From the NCBI GenBank assembly GCA_910578545.1, contig CAJTPT010000004.1, forward strand, positions 1 through 64,000: DNA of 64,000 nucleotides, given 5' to 3'. This DNA is from an uncultured Christensenella sp. (lineage in GTDB: Bacteria > Bacillota > Clostridia > Christensenellales > Pumilibacteraceae). The position numbers were made by a program, and so were the translations under genes. Positions 23,818 through 32,498 of the stretch are shown one piece after another. The notes beneath the pieces are model-generated. The model was not told the DNA's origin. It saw only the letters and a list, made by a program, of their open reading frames with translations, and did not search any database. Position 1 is the stretch's first letter. Each line of letters opens with the position of its first letter.

Positions 23818-23846
23818 TTGCTTAATCAATTAATTCGTGTTATAAT
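23818..23846 (+). promoter_or_regulatory. Promoter of the YcgL-like gene, spaced for a leaderless mRNA
   Basis: TTGCTT (23818-23823), 17-base spacer, TATAAT (23841-23846). The ATG at 23853 lies six bases after the -10 box, and no Shine-Dalgarno is present. Confidence 0.75.
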
Positions 23847-23852
23847 ATCGGT

Positions 23853-24617
23853 ATGCTAAACGTTATCAATCAAAAACTCGACGAAATAGAGAAAAAAGAA
23901 AATATCAAGATTGTGCATTGTGCGGAATCGGGCAGCCGCGCTTGGGGCTTTGCTTCGCCCGATAGCGATTACGACGTGCGGTTTATCTATTTAAGACCGC
24001 GTGATTATTACCTGCGTTTGGATAACACTCGCGACGTAATCGAATGGCAGCTTGACGAAACGCTCGATATCAACGGTTGGGACCTGCAAAAGGCGTTAAG
24101 ACTGTTGCACAATTCCAACCCGACGCTTTTTGAATGGAATTCTTCGCCGATTGTTTATCGCACGACCGATGAGTGGAAACAGATTTCCGCGATTATAAAT
24201 AATTACTTTATAAAAAAATCGGGGCTCTATCACTATTTGAGCATGGCAAAAAGCAATTATCGCGAATACCTAAAAACCGACGTAGTACGGCTTAAAAAGT
24301 ATTTTTACGTTCTTCGCCCCATTCTCGCATGCAAATGGATTATGGATAAAGGCTCGCCACCGCCGATGCTATTTGAAACGCTTATGGACTGTCATTTGGA
24401 TGAAGCAATTAAACCTGCCGTCAAGAAACTGCTTGAACTTAAGATTAATTCCCCGGAAGTCGGCACGGGAAAAAGAATAGACGAAATAAACGACTATATT
24501 GAAACAAACATAGCACAAATCGAAGAAATCGTAAAGACCGACGCCGACGATGAAAAACATGATTGGAATGAGCTGAACGAATTATTTTTAAATATGCTTA
24601 ATCATAGTTTTGATTAA
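23853..24617 (+). CDS. YcgL-type nucleotidyltransferase
   Basis: 254 residues. The nucleotidyltransferase signature is at the N-terminus: IVHCAESGSRAWGFASPDSD followed by YDVRFIYLRPRDYYL, giving the GSRAWG...DSDYDVR pattern with the metal-binding acidic pair. Further family marks are WDLQKALRLLHNSNPTLFEW and the Tyr/Lys-rich helices around YREYLKTDVVRLKKYFYVLR. Members of this COG3541-like family occur near RNA-repair or toxin-like loci, but the reaction has not been settled to my knowledge. The gene is solitary, divergent from the metallophosphoesterase, and ends at a hairpin (24649). Confidence 0.88.
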   Translation: MLNVINQKLDEIEKKENIKIVHCAESGSRAWGFASPDSDYDVRFIYLRPRDYYLRLDNTRDVIEWQLDETLDINGWDLQKALRLLHNSNPTLFEWNSSPIVYRTTDEWKQISAIINNYFIKKSGLYHYLSMAKSNYREYLKTDVVRLKKYFYVLRPILACKWIMDKGSPPPMLFETLMDCHLDEAIKPAVKKLLELKINSPEVGTGKRIDEINDYIETNIAQIEEIVKTDADDEKHDWNELNELFLNMLNHSFD

Positions 24618-24648
24618 TAACGCAAAAAACGCCTATAATTTAATACGT

Positions 24649-24683
24649 AAAACGCCCACTGCTATTGCTTGCAATGGGCGTTT
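24649..24683. terminator. Bidirectional terminator between the YcgL-like gene and hydA
   Basis: AAACGCCCA and TGGGCGTTT pair across a 16-base loop, 15 bases from the hydA stop. Confidence 0.7.
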
Positions 24684-24697
24684 GTAATTGATTGGGA

Positions 24698-26443
24698 TTA
24701 ATACTTATTGCGCTTTACGTAGGAAGTGTGAAGCGCCTCGTGAGCCTTGTGGCTGTTGGGCTCGCCAAAGTATTCGGCGTACAACGTTTTTACGATAGGA
24801 TTTTCGTGGCTCTTGCGTATTGCCGCTTTTTTGTCCTTTTTGTACAAAACGCTTGCGCGGGTCTTTGCAACGTCTACGAGATTGCGAGTTGCGGAATCGA
24901 CGATAGGCTGACCGCCGCCGTTTACACAGCCGCCGGGGCAAGCCATAATCTCGATAAAGTGGTACTTACTCTTACCCGCTTTAATCTCGTCCATAAGCTT
25001 ACGTGCGTTTCCGAGTCCGCTTGCGACAGCGATATTAATCTGCTTGCCGTTAAGCGTGAGCGAAGCTTCCTTTATGCCCTTGGTGCCGCGTACTGCTTTA
25101 AAGTCGATATTCTCGAGCGTTTGACCGGTCACCGTTTCGGCAACGGTACGAAGCGCAGCTTCCATAACGCCGCCCGTCGCGCCGAAGATAAGACCTGCGG
25201 TACTGCCCTCGCCTATGGGGTTATCAAACTGAGTCTTCGGATCGAGCGCCTTAAAGTCGATACCGTAGTTCTTTATCATGCGTGCGAGCTCTCTGGTGGT
25301 AATCGACGCGTCGATATCGGGTACGCCCGCCGCGCTCTGGTCGTCGCGAGTGAGCTCGAACTTTTTGGCGATACAAGGCATAACGGTGACTACTGCCAAG
25401 TCCTTGGGGTCGATACCCGTCTTTTTGGCGTAGTACGTTTTCATGATGGCGCCGAACATCTGTTGAGGCGATTTGCAGGTCGAAAGATTGGGTAGAAGCT
25501 CGGGATAGTTGAACTCGATAAATCTTATCCAACCCGCACTGCACGAGGTAATCATGGGCAACGTCGCTTTAGGATCGTTAAGGCGTGATATGAACTCCGC
25601 TCCTTCTTCCATGATCGTCATGTCCGCCGCCATGTCCACGTCGAACACTTTGTCAAAGCCCAAAGCTTTGAGCGCGGCGACCATTTTGCCCTCGGTATCT
25701 GTTCCGATAGGATAACCGAATTCCTCGCCGAGCGCCGCACGAACAGACGGCGCGGTGCCGACGATAACCGTTTTTGTCGGGTCGGCAAGAAGCTTTTCCA
25801 CTTCGGACAGGCTGTCCTTTTCGCGAAGCGCGCCCGTCGGGCAAACGTTGATACACTGACCGCAGGCTACGCAAGGCACTTCGTTTAAGCTCTTTTCAAA
25901 CGGGCTACCGATACGAGTGGCAAAGCCGCGGTTTCCGGCCTCGATAACGCCGACCGTCTGAACGTTGTTACATACGGCAACGCAACGACGGCAAAGTATG
26001 CATTTGTTATTGTCGCGAACAAGATAAGGCGTAGCGTCGTCCACGCAGTAGTCGTTCATTACGCCGTCGAACTTAGCCGCGTCACAGCCGTACTCGGTGG
26101 CAAGAACCTGAAGCTCGCAGTTGCCGCTACGCACACAGCTAAGGCATTCCTTGTGGTGATTGCTGAGTATAAGCTCGAGCGTTATCTTGCGCGAGGCGCG
26201 TACCTTGGGCGTGTTGGTGAACACTTCCATTCCCTCCGCGACCACCGTCGAGCAAGCGGTCATAAGCTTACGGTTGTTCTTAATTTCCACAACGCATATG
26301 CGGCAGCTACTCTCGTTGCACAAATCCTTCATATAGCAGAGCGTGGGAATTTTAAATCCGGCCTTGATAGCCGCGTCGAGAATACGCGTACCCTCGGGAA
26401 CGGTAACAGCTACACCGTTGACTTTAAGATTGACGTTTTTCAT
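24698..26443 (-). CDS. hydA: [FeFe]-hydrogenase catalytic subunit (HydA of HydABC type)
   Basis: 581 residues. From the N-terminus: a [2Fe-2S] plant-ferredoxin domain (Cys36, 47, 50, 64); a His-ligated [4Fe-4S] (His96, Cys100, 103, 109); two [4Fe-4S] clusters (Cys148, 151, 154, 158 and 191, 194, 197, 201); then the H-cluster domain with L1 TSCSAGW (299-305), L2 MPCIAKKFE (355-363) and L3 ACPGGCVNGGGQ (501-512). L1 usually reads TSCxPGW, so Ala here is a mild deviation. It reduces protons using electrons from NADH and ferredoxin (bifurcation), with the NuoF- and NuoE-like subunits upstream. A 310-base spacer containing a repeat element separates it from hydB. AGGAGA precedes the ATG. Confidence 0.96.
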   Translation of the reverse strand: MKNVNLKVNGVAVTVPEGTRILDAAIKAGFKIPTLCYMKDLCNESSCRICVVEIKNNRKLMTACSTVVAEGMEVFTNTPKVRASRKITLELILSNHHKECLSCVRSGNCELQVLATEYGCDAAKFDGVMNDYCVDDATPYLVRDNNKCILCRRCVAVCNNVQTVGVIEAGNRGFATRIGSPFEKSLNEVPCVACGQCINVCPTGALREKDSLSEVEKLLADPTKTVIVGTAPSVRAALGEEFGYPIGTDTEGKMVAALKALGFDKVFDVDMAADMTIMEEGAEFISRLNDPKATLPMITSCSAGWIRFIEFNYPELLPNLSTCKSPQQMFGAIMKTYYAKKTGIDPKDLAVVTVMPCIAKKFELTRDDQSAAGVPDIDASITTRELARMIKNYGIDFKALDPKTQFDNPIGEGSTAGLIFGATGGVMEAALRTVAETVTGQTLENIDFKAVRGTKGIKEASLTLNGKQINIAVASGLGNARKLMDEIKAGKSKYHFIEIMACPGGCVNGGGQPIVDSATRNLVDVAKTRASVLYKKDKKAAIRKSHENPIVKTLYAEYFGEPNSHKAHEALHTSYVKRNKY

Positions 26444-26580
26444 GTAATTCTCCTGATTTATATGGATGAGTCGATATAGTCGATTATTCTCAAAAACCCC
26501 GTACAGTATAAGTCAAAACTCGTTTGGGGGGTTCAATTTACTACACAATAGCGTTGTAACTCGAACTTTTAACTGACACT

Positions 26581-26753
26581 CAATTTGTCGCAGTCGCGCG
26601 TCGTACGGACACCGGTTGGGGCGGCGACTAGCGCGTAGACCTACCTACGTAACCAAGCCGCCGTAGTCCGTATACATTCGTGAACCGCGGCGCAAAATTC
26701 CATTGCAAGCAAGCAATTTTACTTGCGGCTTGTCGCGCGATGAATACGGCAAA
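26581..26753 (-). repeat. Operon-internal element, copy A (directly after the hydB stop)
   Basis: In transcript direction it starts with CCGTATTCATCGCGCGACAA next to the hydB stop codon. It includes a hairpin around AATTGCTTGCTTGCAATGG, the block CGGCGGCTTGGTTACGTAGG, and ends GTCCGTACGACGCGCGACTG. It aligns over its length with copy B behind hydC, and more loosely with copy C behind nfnA. Near-complementary GCGCGA ends allow a large RNA fold. Confidence 0.75.
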
Positions 26754-28625
26754 TTATTTGCTGATAGCGCCTTTAGGGCACTTAGACGCACAAACGCCGC
26801 ACTTGATGCACTTTTTAGCGTCAATCTCGTGAGGTTGTTTGACTGTGCCGCTGATTGCGCCGACCGGGCAGTTACGCGCACAAATCGTGCAACCGATACA
26901 CTTGGCAGGGTCAACCTTGTAGCTTACAAGCGCCTTGCACACGCCCGCAGGGCAAGTGCCGTTGCAGTGCGCTTCGTATTCCTCGCGGAAGTAACGAAGA
27001 GTGGAAAGCACGGGGTTAGGCGCGGTCTGACCGAGTCCGCAAAGCGAATTTTCTTTTATGTAGTAGCAAAGTTCTTCCATCTTGTCGAGGTCTTCGAGCG
27101 TAGCCTCGCCTTTAGTGACCTTGTCGAGCATTTCCAAAAGGCGCTTGTTGCCGATACGGCAAGGCGTGCATTTTCCGCACGACTCGTCGACGGTGAACTC
27201 GAGGTAGAACTTGGCGATATCGACCATACAGTTGTCCTCGTCCATGACGATAAGACCGCCGCTACCCATCATCGAGCCGATAGCCATAAGGTTGTCGTAG
27301 TCGATGGGCGTGTCGATAAGCGACGAAGGAATACAGCCGCCGGACGGGCCTCCAGTCTGCGCCGCTTTAAACTTTTTGCCGTTGGGACAACCGCCGCCGA
27401 TATCCTCGACGATGGTGCGAAGGGTCGTGCCCATGGGAATCTCGACAAGACCGGTATTGACTATCTTGCCGCCGAGCGCGAACACCTTGGTGCCCTTGCT
27501 CTTTTCGGTGCCGACCGATGCAAACCAGTCCGCGCCGTTAAGAATGATCTGAGTGATGTTGCCGTACGTTTCGACGTTGTTGATAAGCGTCGGCTTGCCG
27601 AATAAGCCCTTGACTGCCGGGAACGGCGGGCGCTGACGGGGTTCGCCGCGCTTGCCCTCCGCAGAATTAAGAAGCGCCGTTTCCTCGCCGCAAACGAACG
27701 CGCCTGCGCCGAGTCTGAGCTCGAGGTCGAATTTATGTCCGAGTCCCATAACGTTGTCGCCGAGTATACCGTACTCGCGCGCCTGTGCTATGGCAATTTC
27801 CAAACGGTGAACGGCTATGGGGTACTCGGCACGCACGTAAATAACGCCGTGCTCCGCGCCTACCGCGTAGCCGGCAATCATCATTGCTTCTATAACCGCG
27901 TGCGGGTCGCCCTCGAGAAGGGATCTATCCATGAACGCGCCGGGGTCGCCCTCGTCCGCGTTACACGCAACGTACTTTTCGGTACCGGGCGCGTCGTGAG
28001 TAAACTGCCACTTCAGTCCCGTCGAAAAGCCGGCGCCGCCTCTACCGCGCAAACCGCTCTTTTTGACCTCGTCGATGACCTGTTGCGGGGTCATTTCCGT
28101 GACGGCCTTTTGGTAAGCGAGGTAACCGTCGGTCGCGAGGTATTCGTCGATATTTTCGGGATCGATCACGCCGCAGTTGCGAAGAACGACTCGACGCTGA
28201 CTCTTGTAAAAATCGGTGTCGTTAATGCTTTTAAGCTGACCGTGAATATCCTTCTCCGCGTGAAGAAGGCGCTCAACGGGGTTGCCGCCGACTATATGCT
28301 GTTCTACAATTTCTTTGACGTCATCGGGCTTTACGTGGGTGTAGAACGAGCCGTCGGGATAGACGACCGCGATTGGGCCCTTGGAACAAAGTCCGAAGCA
28401 ACCCGTCATAATGATTTTAACCTCGTCGGACAGTCCGTGCTCGGCTAAGCTATCGACAAAGTTTTGATATATTATCTTGCTGTTGCCGGAAGTACATCCC
28501 GTACCGCCGCAAACAAGCACGTACATACGCGGCAAGCCGGGCGTAACCGTCGCTCCCTCGGCGCGCTCGGTTATCGTCGGTTTAAGGCGTTCGCGAATTT
28601 CCTGTAATTGCTGTATGGTTTTCAT
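26754..28625 (-). CDS. hydB: NADH-binding subunit HydB (NuoF-like) of the [FeFe]-hydrogenase
   Basis: 623 residues. N-terminal thioredoxin-like [2Fe-2S] domain (VLVCGGTGCTSGN, then TGCFGLCSKGP). Central NuoF fold with the NADH/FMN glycine-rich GLRGRGGAGFSTGLKW (192-206) and NADEGDPGAFMDR, followed by an SLBB domain and a [4Fe-4S] site at CGKCTPCR (483-490) with a further Cys529. The C-terminus adds a two-cluster ferredoxin module (Cys576, 579, 582, 586 and 606, 609, 612, 616). This is the domain order of HydB in trimeric bifurcating hydrogenases. It is co-oriented with hydC and hydA. Confidence 0.96.
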   Translation of the reverse strand: MKTIQQLQEIRERLKPTITERAEGATVTPGLPRMYVLVCGGTGCTSGNSKIIYQNFVDSLAEHGLSDEVKIIMTGCFGLCSKGPIAVVYPDGSFYTHVKPDDVKEIVEQHIVGGNPVERLLHAEKDIHGQLKSINDTDFYKSQRRVVLRNCGVIDPENIDEYLATDGYLAYQKAVTEMTPQQVIDEVKKSGLRGRGGAGFSTGLKWQFTHDAPGTEKYVACNADEGDPGAFMDRSLLEGDPHAVIEAMMIAGYAVGAEHGVIYVRAEYPIAVHRLEIAIAQAREYGILGDNVMGLGHKFDLELRLGAGAFVCGEETALLNSAEGKRGEPRQRPPFPAVKGLFGKPTLINNVETYGNITQIILNGADWFASVGTEKSKGTKVFALGGKIVNTGLVEIPMGTTLRTIVEDIGGGCPNGKKFKAAQTGGPSGGCIPSSLIDTPIDYDNLMAIGSMMGSGGLIVMDEDNCMVDIAKFYLEFTVDESCGKCTPCRIGNKRLLEMLDKVTKGEATLEDLDKMEELCYYIKENSLCGLGQTAPNPVLSTLRYFREEYEAHCNGTCPAGVCKALVSYKVDPAKCIGCTICARNCPVGAISGTVKQPHEIDAKKCIKCGVCASKCPKGAISK

Positions 28626-28677
28626 ATATTGAAATCAGTCTCCTGTTAGTTATTAAAAAGAACCGATACTAAATCGT

Positions 28678-28841
28678 TTAGTCGCGCGTCAGACGGACAA
28701 CAGTCGGGGCGCGTAGACACACCTACGTAACCAATCCGCCGTGACAAACGCAGTCCGTATACATTCGTGAACCGCGTCGCAAAATTGCCATTGCAAGCAA
28801 GCAATTTTTTCTTGCGACTTAACACGCGATGAATACGCGAT
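28678..28841 (-). repeat. Operon-internal element, copy B (directly after the hydC stop)
   Basis: In transcript direction it runs from CGCGTATTCATCGCGTGTTA, through an AATTGCTTGCTTGCAATGG hairpin and CGGATTGGTTACGTAGG, to GTCCGTCTGACGCGCGACTA. It is collinear with copy A with small indels. It fills nearly the whole hydC-hydB gap. Confidence 0.75.
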
Positions 28842-29309
28842 TTAGGCGTTATGATATTTGGCGAGTATCTCGTCCACGCTGTCCTCGGTCACTTTGCCGT
28901 AAACTTCGCCGTTGACGGTGAGTACAGGCGCAAGACCGCAGCAGCCGATGCAACGCGTCGCCTCCAACGTGAAACGTCCGTCGGCAGTGGTGTGTCCGGG
29001 TTCGATACCGAGTAAGCGCGAAAACTTGTCGATTACGCCGCCGCTTCCCTTAACGTAGCACGCAGTGCCGAGGCAAACGGCGATCTTAATCTGTCCGGGC
29101 TGTTCCAGGCGGAACTGCGAATAAAAGGTTGCGATACCGTAAACGGTAGCGAGCGGTACCGAAAAGTAATCCGCAATTTTGAGCTGAACGCTAAGCGGAA
29201 GATATCCGTAAATATCCTGCGCCTTTTGCATCGCCATCATTACCGGTCCCGGAACGTCCTTAAGACTTTCCAGAGCTTCGGCAAACAGCTTGTCTTTCTC
29301 GTCGGCCAT
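28842..29309 (-). CDS. hydC: HydC (NuoE-like) subunit of the [FeFe]-hydrogenase
   Basis: 155 residues. An N-terminal three-helix part (FAEALESLKDVPGPVMMAMQ, YGYLPLSVQLKIADYFSVPL) leads to the thioredoxin-like [2Fe-2S] fold with ligands Cys79, 84, 120 and 124 in VCLGTAC and RCIGCCGLAP. The pattern matches the 24-kDa subunit of complex I and HydC. It carries electrons between the NADH/FMN subunit and the rest of the trimer. First gene of the hydCBA operon; AAGGAG precedes the ATG. The promoter lies about 140 bases upstream. Confidence 0.95.
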   Translation of the reverse strand: MADEKDKLFAEALESLKDVPGPVMMAMQKAQDIYGYLPLSVQLKIADYFSVPLATVYGIATFYSQFRLEQPGQIKIAVCLGTACYVKGSGGVIDKFSRLLGIEPGHTTADGRFTLEATRCIGCCGLAPVLTVNGEVYGKVTEDSVDEILAKYHNA

Positions 29310-29448
29310 ATATTATTGCTCCTTGGAATGAGTTTTTTATAGTTTAACGCCGTTAAATACGGCAATCGGCTGTCGTATATTCCGTGCAATTTAATCACTT
29401 CCCCTTTACGGTATGCGACAAAGCCGCCGCTGCATAACAAACCGATTT

Positions 29449-29476
29449 ATTATAACATTAAACGCATAAAAATCAA
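29449..29476 (-). promoter_or_regulatory. Promoter of the hydCBA operon
   Basis: Minus-strand TTGATT (29471-29476), 16-base spacer, TATAAT (29449-29454). The leader to hydC is about 130 bases. Confidence 0.65.
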
Positions 29477-29918
29477 AAATTATTCTTATGCGCCTCGCGC
29501 TTTTTTTTGTGTTCGCAAAATGCGTTTAATCTTGCGAATACAGCACAAATTTGCCATTGCGAGCAAGCGGATTTGCTTGTATTATAACATACGTAAATAT
29601 ATTTTTCAAGTATTAAAAGATATTTTACGACAAAGTTCGCTGTTGCTAACCGCTTTTGTTAATTGCGAATCAGAAATTCGGAATGCGGAATTATCGACGG
29701 TTTCGCGGTGAATGAATAATTATGCGGCTTCGCCTCGATCTCTCCGCTACGCGCTGTTGCGCTTCGGTCGAAATATGGGGTTAGAGTTACCTATTTTAAT
29801 TATTGCTCCCTCCGTGTTCGTGGGATGTTTCGCTCCGCTCGACATGAGAAACTAACTTAACACGAAAAACCGACAAAAAAGAAAAGTCGGGCACAACACC
29901 TGACTTCTTAATTATTAA
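29477..29918. other. Gene-free stretch with several dispersed repeats
   Basis: No convincing gene. It holds a hairpin module like that in the hyd elements (CCATTGCGAGCAAGC near 29554, beside GATTTGCTTG), an AATTCGGAATGCGGAATTA motif near 29668 that recurs at about 45050, a GAGATCC-type repeat copy (29814-29850), and a Rho-independent terminator-like GTCGGGC...CCTGAC hairpin (29887-29905) serving the gene at 29919. Similar AAGAAAAGTCGGG hairpins occur at 45255 and 56935. Confidence 0.55.
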
Positions 29919-30881
29919 TTACTCTTCATCGTCGGAGTCCTCGAGTTCCTCGGGGTCGACTATTGTTGCAATGCGTTTGTTGCCGCGCGTTACAAGCTTA
30001 ACTGTATCGCCTGCCTCGTAGAACTTTTTGGAATATGCCGTGTACTCGCGGTCGTTTGCCGCTACGATCACCTTGTACACGACGCTCGTTATGCGCGTAT
30101 ACCGCTCGCCGCCGGTGCTTGTCGAGCTGGACATTGTGCATAACCGCACCTTACCGTCGATTGCGTTGTCTATTTCCTCGTCGGTCAAACGCTTGCGCAT
30201 TGATATTTTTTGCATTATCACCGTAACGGCAATAGCAATGAGTATAGTGCCGCCGAACAGACAGAAGCACACGATCGCGCCCACAAAAATCCCGAGCATG
30301 CCGAACACGATTATCATTATGAAATCGGTTATCAAAAATCCGAAAAGCAAAAAGCCTAACACCTTACCCTTTTGGGGCGTGTTGCGATAGTTTTCCGCGG
30401 CATGACGTGTCATGTATTGCGCTTCCCTAATCTTGCTCGCGTAGCCGCGCGACGAATTGATTTCCGCTATTTCCTCGTACTCTCTTTGCGCACCGCTTTT
30501 GGGCGCGTCGATCTTATCGTCCCGCTCTTCCTCGTCTCGCGCTTCCACGTCACAATCTTCATCACGTGTTTCGTCGGCATGATTTTCATACTCGGCCGTA
30601 TCGTATTCTTCCTCTCCCTCTTCCTCGTACTCGTCGTCTCCGTCGCATTGCGAATCGCTTGATTTTGCACGGACATCCGAAAGATTTAGCTTGCCGGTCA
30701 TCATAAGCACAATCCCAACGGCAACCAAGATAACCATAGTGATAGGCACGCCGAACGACAACACCATCGACCCCGCATGCGCGACCGCCGAATTGCCCGT
30801 ATTAGAACCTATAATGAGCATGACAATACCCAATATAATAGGCACCAATACGATCAAACTCATTAAACGAAGCTTTTTCAT
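29919..30881 (-). CDS. Membrane protein with acidic linker and beta-rich C-terminus
   Basis: 320 residues. Two N-terminal transmembrane helices (about 8-25 and 42-62) are followed by a strongly acidic cytosolic stretch (about 75-125: GDDEYEEEGEEEYDTAEYEN and DEEERDDK). Two more helices follow (about 175-195 and 200-225), and a C-terminal segment, TRITSVVYKVIVAANDREYT and AYSKKFYEAGDTVKLVTRGN, that resembles DUF3592-type modules. The end is acidic again (EELEDSDDEE). Function unknown. It stands alone between the hyd and nfn operons and its upstream region is A/T-rich. Confidence 0.65.
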   Translation of the reverse strand: MKKLRLMSLIVLVPIILGIVMLIIGSNTGNSAVAHAGSMVLSFGVPITMVILVAVGIVLMMTGKLNLSDVRAKSSDSQCDGDDEYEEEGEEEYDTAEYENHADETRDEDCDVEARDEEERDDKIDAPKSGAQREYEEIAEINSSRGYASKIREAQYMTRHAAENYRNTPQKGKVLGFLLFGFLITDFIMIIVFGMLGIFVGAIVCFCLFGGTILIAIAVTVIMQKISMRKRLTDEEIDNAIDGKVRLCTMSSSTSTGGERYTRITSVVYKVIVAANDREYTAYSKKFYEAGDTVKLVTRGNKRIATIVDPEELEDSDDEE

Positions 30882-30971
30882 AATTACCTCTTAACGGAAT
30901 TAAGTATATAACATTAAAAAAATTATTGCAATACATTTCGATAATAAATAATTATGGATGAGGTTACATAA

Positions 30972-32357
30972 TTACGAATTCCGGATTTTTTTATCTATCT
31001 GTTCTGCGGCGTCCTTGCCCGCACCCATGGCGAGAATTACCGTTGCCGCACCCGTCACCGCGTCGCCGCCGGCGTACACCATGTCGCGCGTGGTTTTGCC
31101 GTGCTCGTCGGTTATTATTCCGCCCCAGCGTTGCACGTCTATGCCGGGCGTAGTGTTCTTTATGAGCGGGTTTGGACTTGTGCCGATTGCGACAATGACG
31201 GTATCGGCCTCGAGCTCGAACTCACTGCCCTCGACAGGCACCGGTCTGCGTCTGCCGGACGCGTCGGGCTCGCCGAGTTCCATTCTTCGGCATTTAAGCG
31301 CGCGCACATTTTTGTGCTCGTCGCCCAACACCTCGATTGGTGCGGTCAGCATTAGAAATTCCACGCCCTCTTCCTTGGCGTGCTCGACTTCTTCCTTACG
31401 CGCGGGAAGCTCCGCCTCGCTTCGGCGGTAGACCATAACGACGCGCTCGGCGCCCAAGCGTAGCGCACAACGCGTCGCGTCCATTGCGACGTTGCCGCCG
31501 CCCACGACGGCTACAGTTTTGCTGTGTTTAATCGGCGTGTCCGAACCGTCGCGGTACGCCTTCATAAGATTGACGCGGGTAAGATACTCGTTGGCGGAAT
31601 AAACGCCCTTTAAGTCCTCGCCCTTTATCTTCATAAAGTTGGGAAGTCCCGCGCCGCTGCCGATAAACACCGCTTCGTAGCCGTCCTCGAAGAGCTCGTC
31701 CACAAGCATAGTTCTGCCGATTACGGTGTTCAATTCAAATTTTACGCCGCGCGCCTTGAGGTTTTCTATCTCGTCCGCCACTATTTTTTTGGGCAAACGG
31801 AATTCGGGAATACCGTAAACCAACACGCCGCCGGCGGTATGTAACGCCTCGAACACCGTAACGTCGTAGCCGCGGCTGTTAAGTTCGCCCGCGCACGAAA
31901 GTCCTGCTGGCCCCGAACCGACGACCGCGACTCTATGTCCGTTGGTCCGGCTCCTGTGCGCCACTCCTGCTTTGTGCGCGTTGTGGTAGTCTGCAACAAA
32001 ACGCTCCAGTCTGCCTATTGCGACGGGCTCGCCGTTGCGCCCGCGCACGCATTTGCTTTCGCACTGCGTTTCCTGCGGACAAACTCTGCCGCACACCGCG
32101 GCGAGCGAGCTGGACTCGGCTATTACTTGGTACGCGCCCTCGTAGTCGCCATCTTTGATTTTTTGGATAAACGCCGGTATATCTATACCGACGGGGCAAC
32201 CCGCCTGACAGGGTTTGTTTTTGCAGTTAAGGCAGCGTTCCGCCTCGTCGCGCGCCTGTTGTTCGGTATAACCGAGCGCGACCTCGGAAAAGTTTTTAGC
32301 GCGTTCCTTGGGGTCCTGAACCGGCATTGGATTTTTTACTTTGGATAAGTTAGCCAT
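30972..32357 (-). CDS. nfnB: NfnB-type (GltA-like) large subunit of NADH-dependent ferredoxin:NADP oxidoreductase
   Basis: 461 residues from ATG 32357 (MANLSKVKNPMPVQDPKERA; AAGGA upstream). N-terminal [4Fe-4S] domain: CLNCKNKPCQAGCPVGIDIP and AAVCGRVCPQETQCESKCVR. FAD- and NADPH-binding Rossmann motifs follow: VAVVGSGPAGLSCAGEL and VAVVGGGNVAMDATRCALRL. The C-terminal GDAVTGAATVILAMGAGKDA completes the flavin site. Alone it could be called the small glutamate synthase subunit, but there is no large GltB subunit, and the partner just upstream is the DHOD-type flavoprotein, the NfnA/NfnB arrangement. NfnAB couples NADH and reduced ferredoxin oxidation to NADP+ reduction. Confidence 0.92.
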   Translation of the reverse strand: MANLSKVKNPMPVQDPKERAKNFSEVALGYTEQQARDEAERCLNCKNKPCQAGCPVGIDIPAFIQKIKDGDYEGAYQVIAESSSLAAVCGRVCPQETQCESKCVRGRNGEPVAIGRLERFVADYHNAHKAGVAHRSRTNGHRVAVVGSGPAGLSCAGELNSRGYDVTVFEALHTAGGVLVYGIPEFRLPKKIVADEIENLKARGVKFELNTVIGRTMLVDELFEDGYEAVFIGSGAGLPNFMKIKGEDLKGVYSANEYLTRVNLMKAYRDGSDTPIKHSKTVAVVGGGNVAMDATRCALRLGAERVVMVYRRSEAELPARKEEVEHAKEEGVEFLMLTAPIEVLGDEHKNVRALKCRRMELGEPDASGRRRPVPVEGSEFELEADTVIVAIGTSPNPLIKNTTPGIDVQRWGGIITDEHGKTTRDMVYAGGDAVTGAATVILAMGAGKDAAEQIDKKIRNS

Positions 32358-32387
32358 TATATATTTTCCTTGTAGTCGTAATAATGA

Positions 32388-32498
32388 TAGAAGCGCAATC
32401 GCGCGGTAACCGTCGGCGAGGATGCAACGGGATTGTACACAAACGTACATGACCAAGCAGCCGAGCCAAACGTAGCACGTATCACGAGATGAATGCGC
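32388..32498 (-). repeat. Operon-internal element, copy C (directly after the nfnA stop)
   Basis: Diverged relative of the hyd elements. In transcript direction it begins GCGCATTCATCTCGTGATAC at the stop codon, contains GGCTGCTTGGTCATGTACGT (compare GGCGGCTTGGTTACGTAGG) and ends near GTTACCGCGCGATTGCGC. The central hairpin module is missing. Confidence 0.55.

Noticed and set aside
30972..32357. Naming the gene as the glutamate synthase small subunit
   Set aside because: There is no large glutamate synthase subunit, and the adjacent flavoprotein matches NfnA, so NfnB is the better reading.
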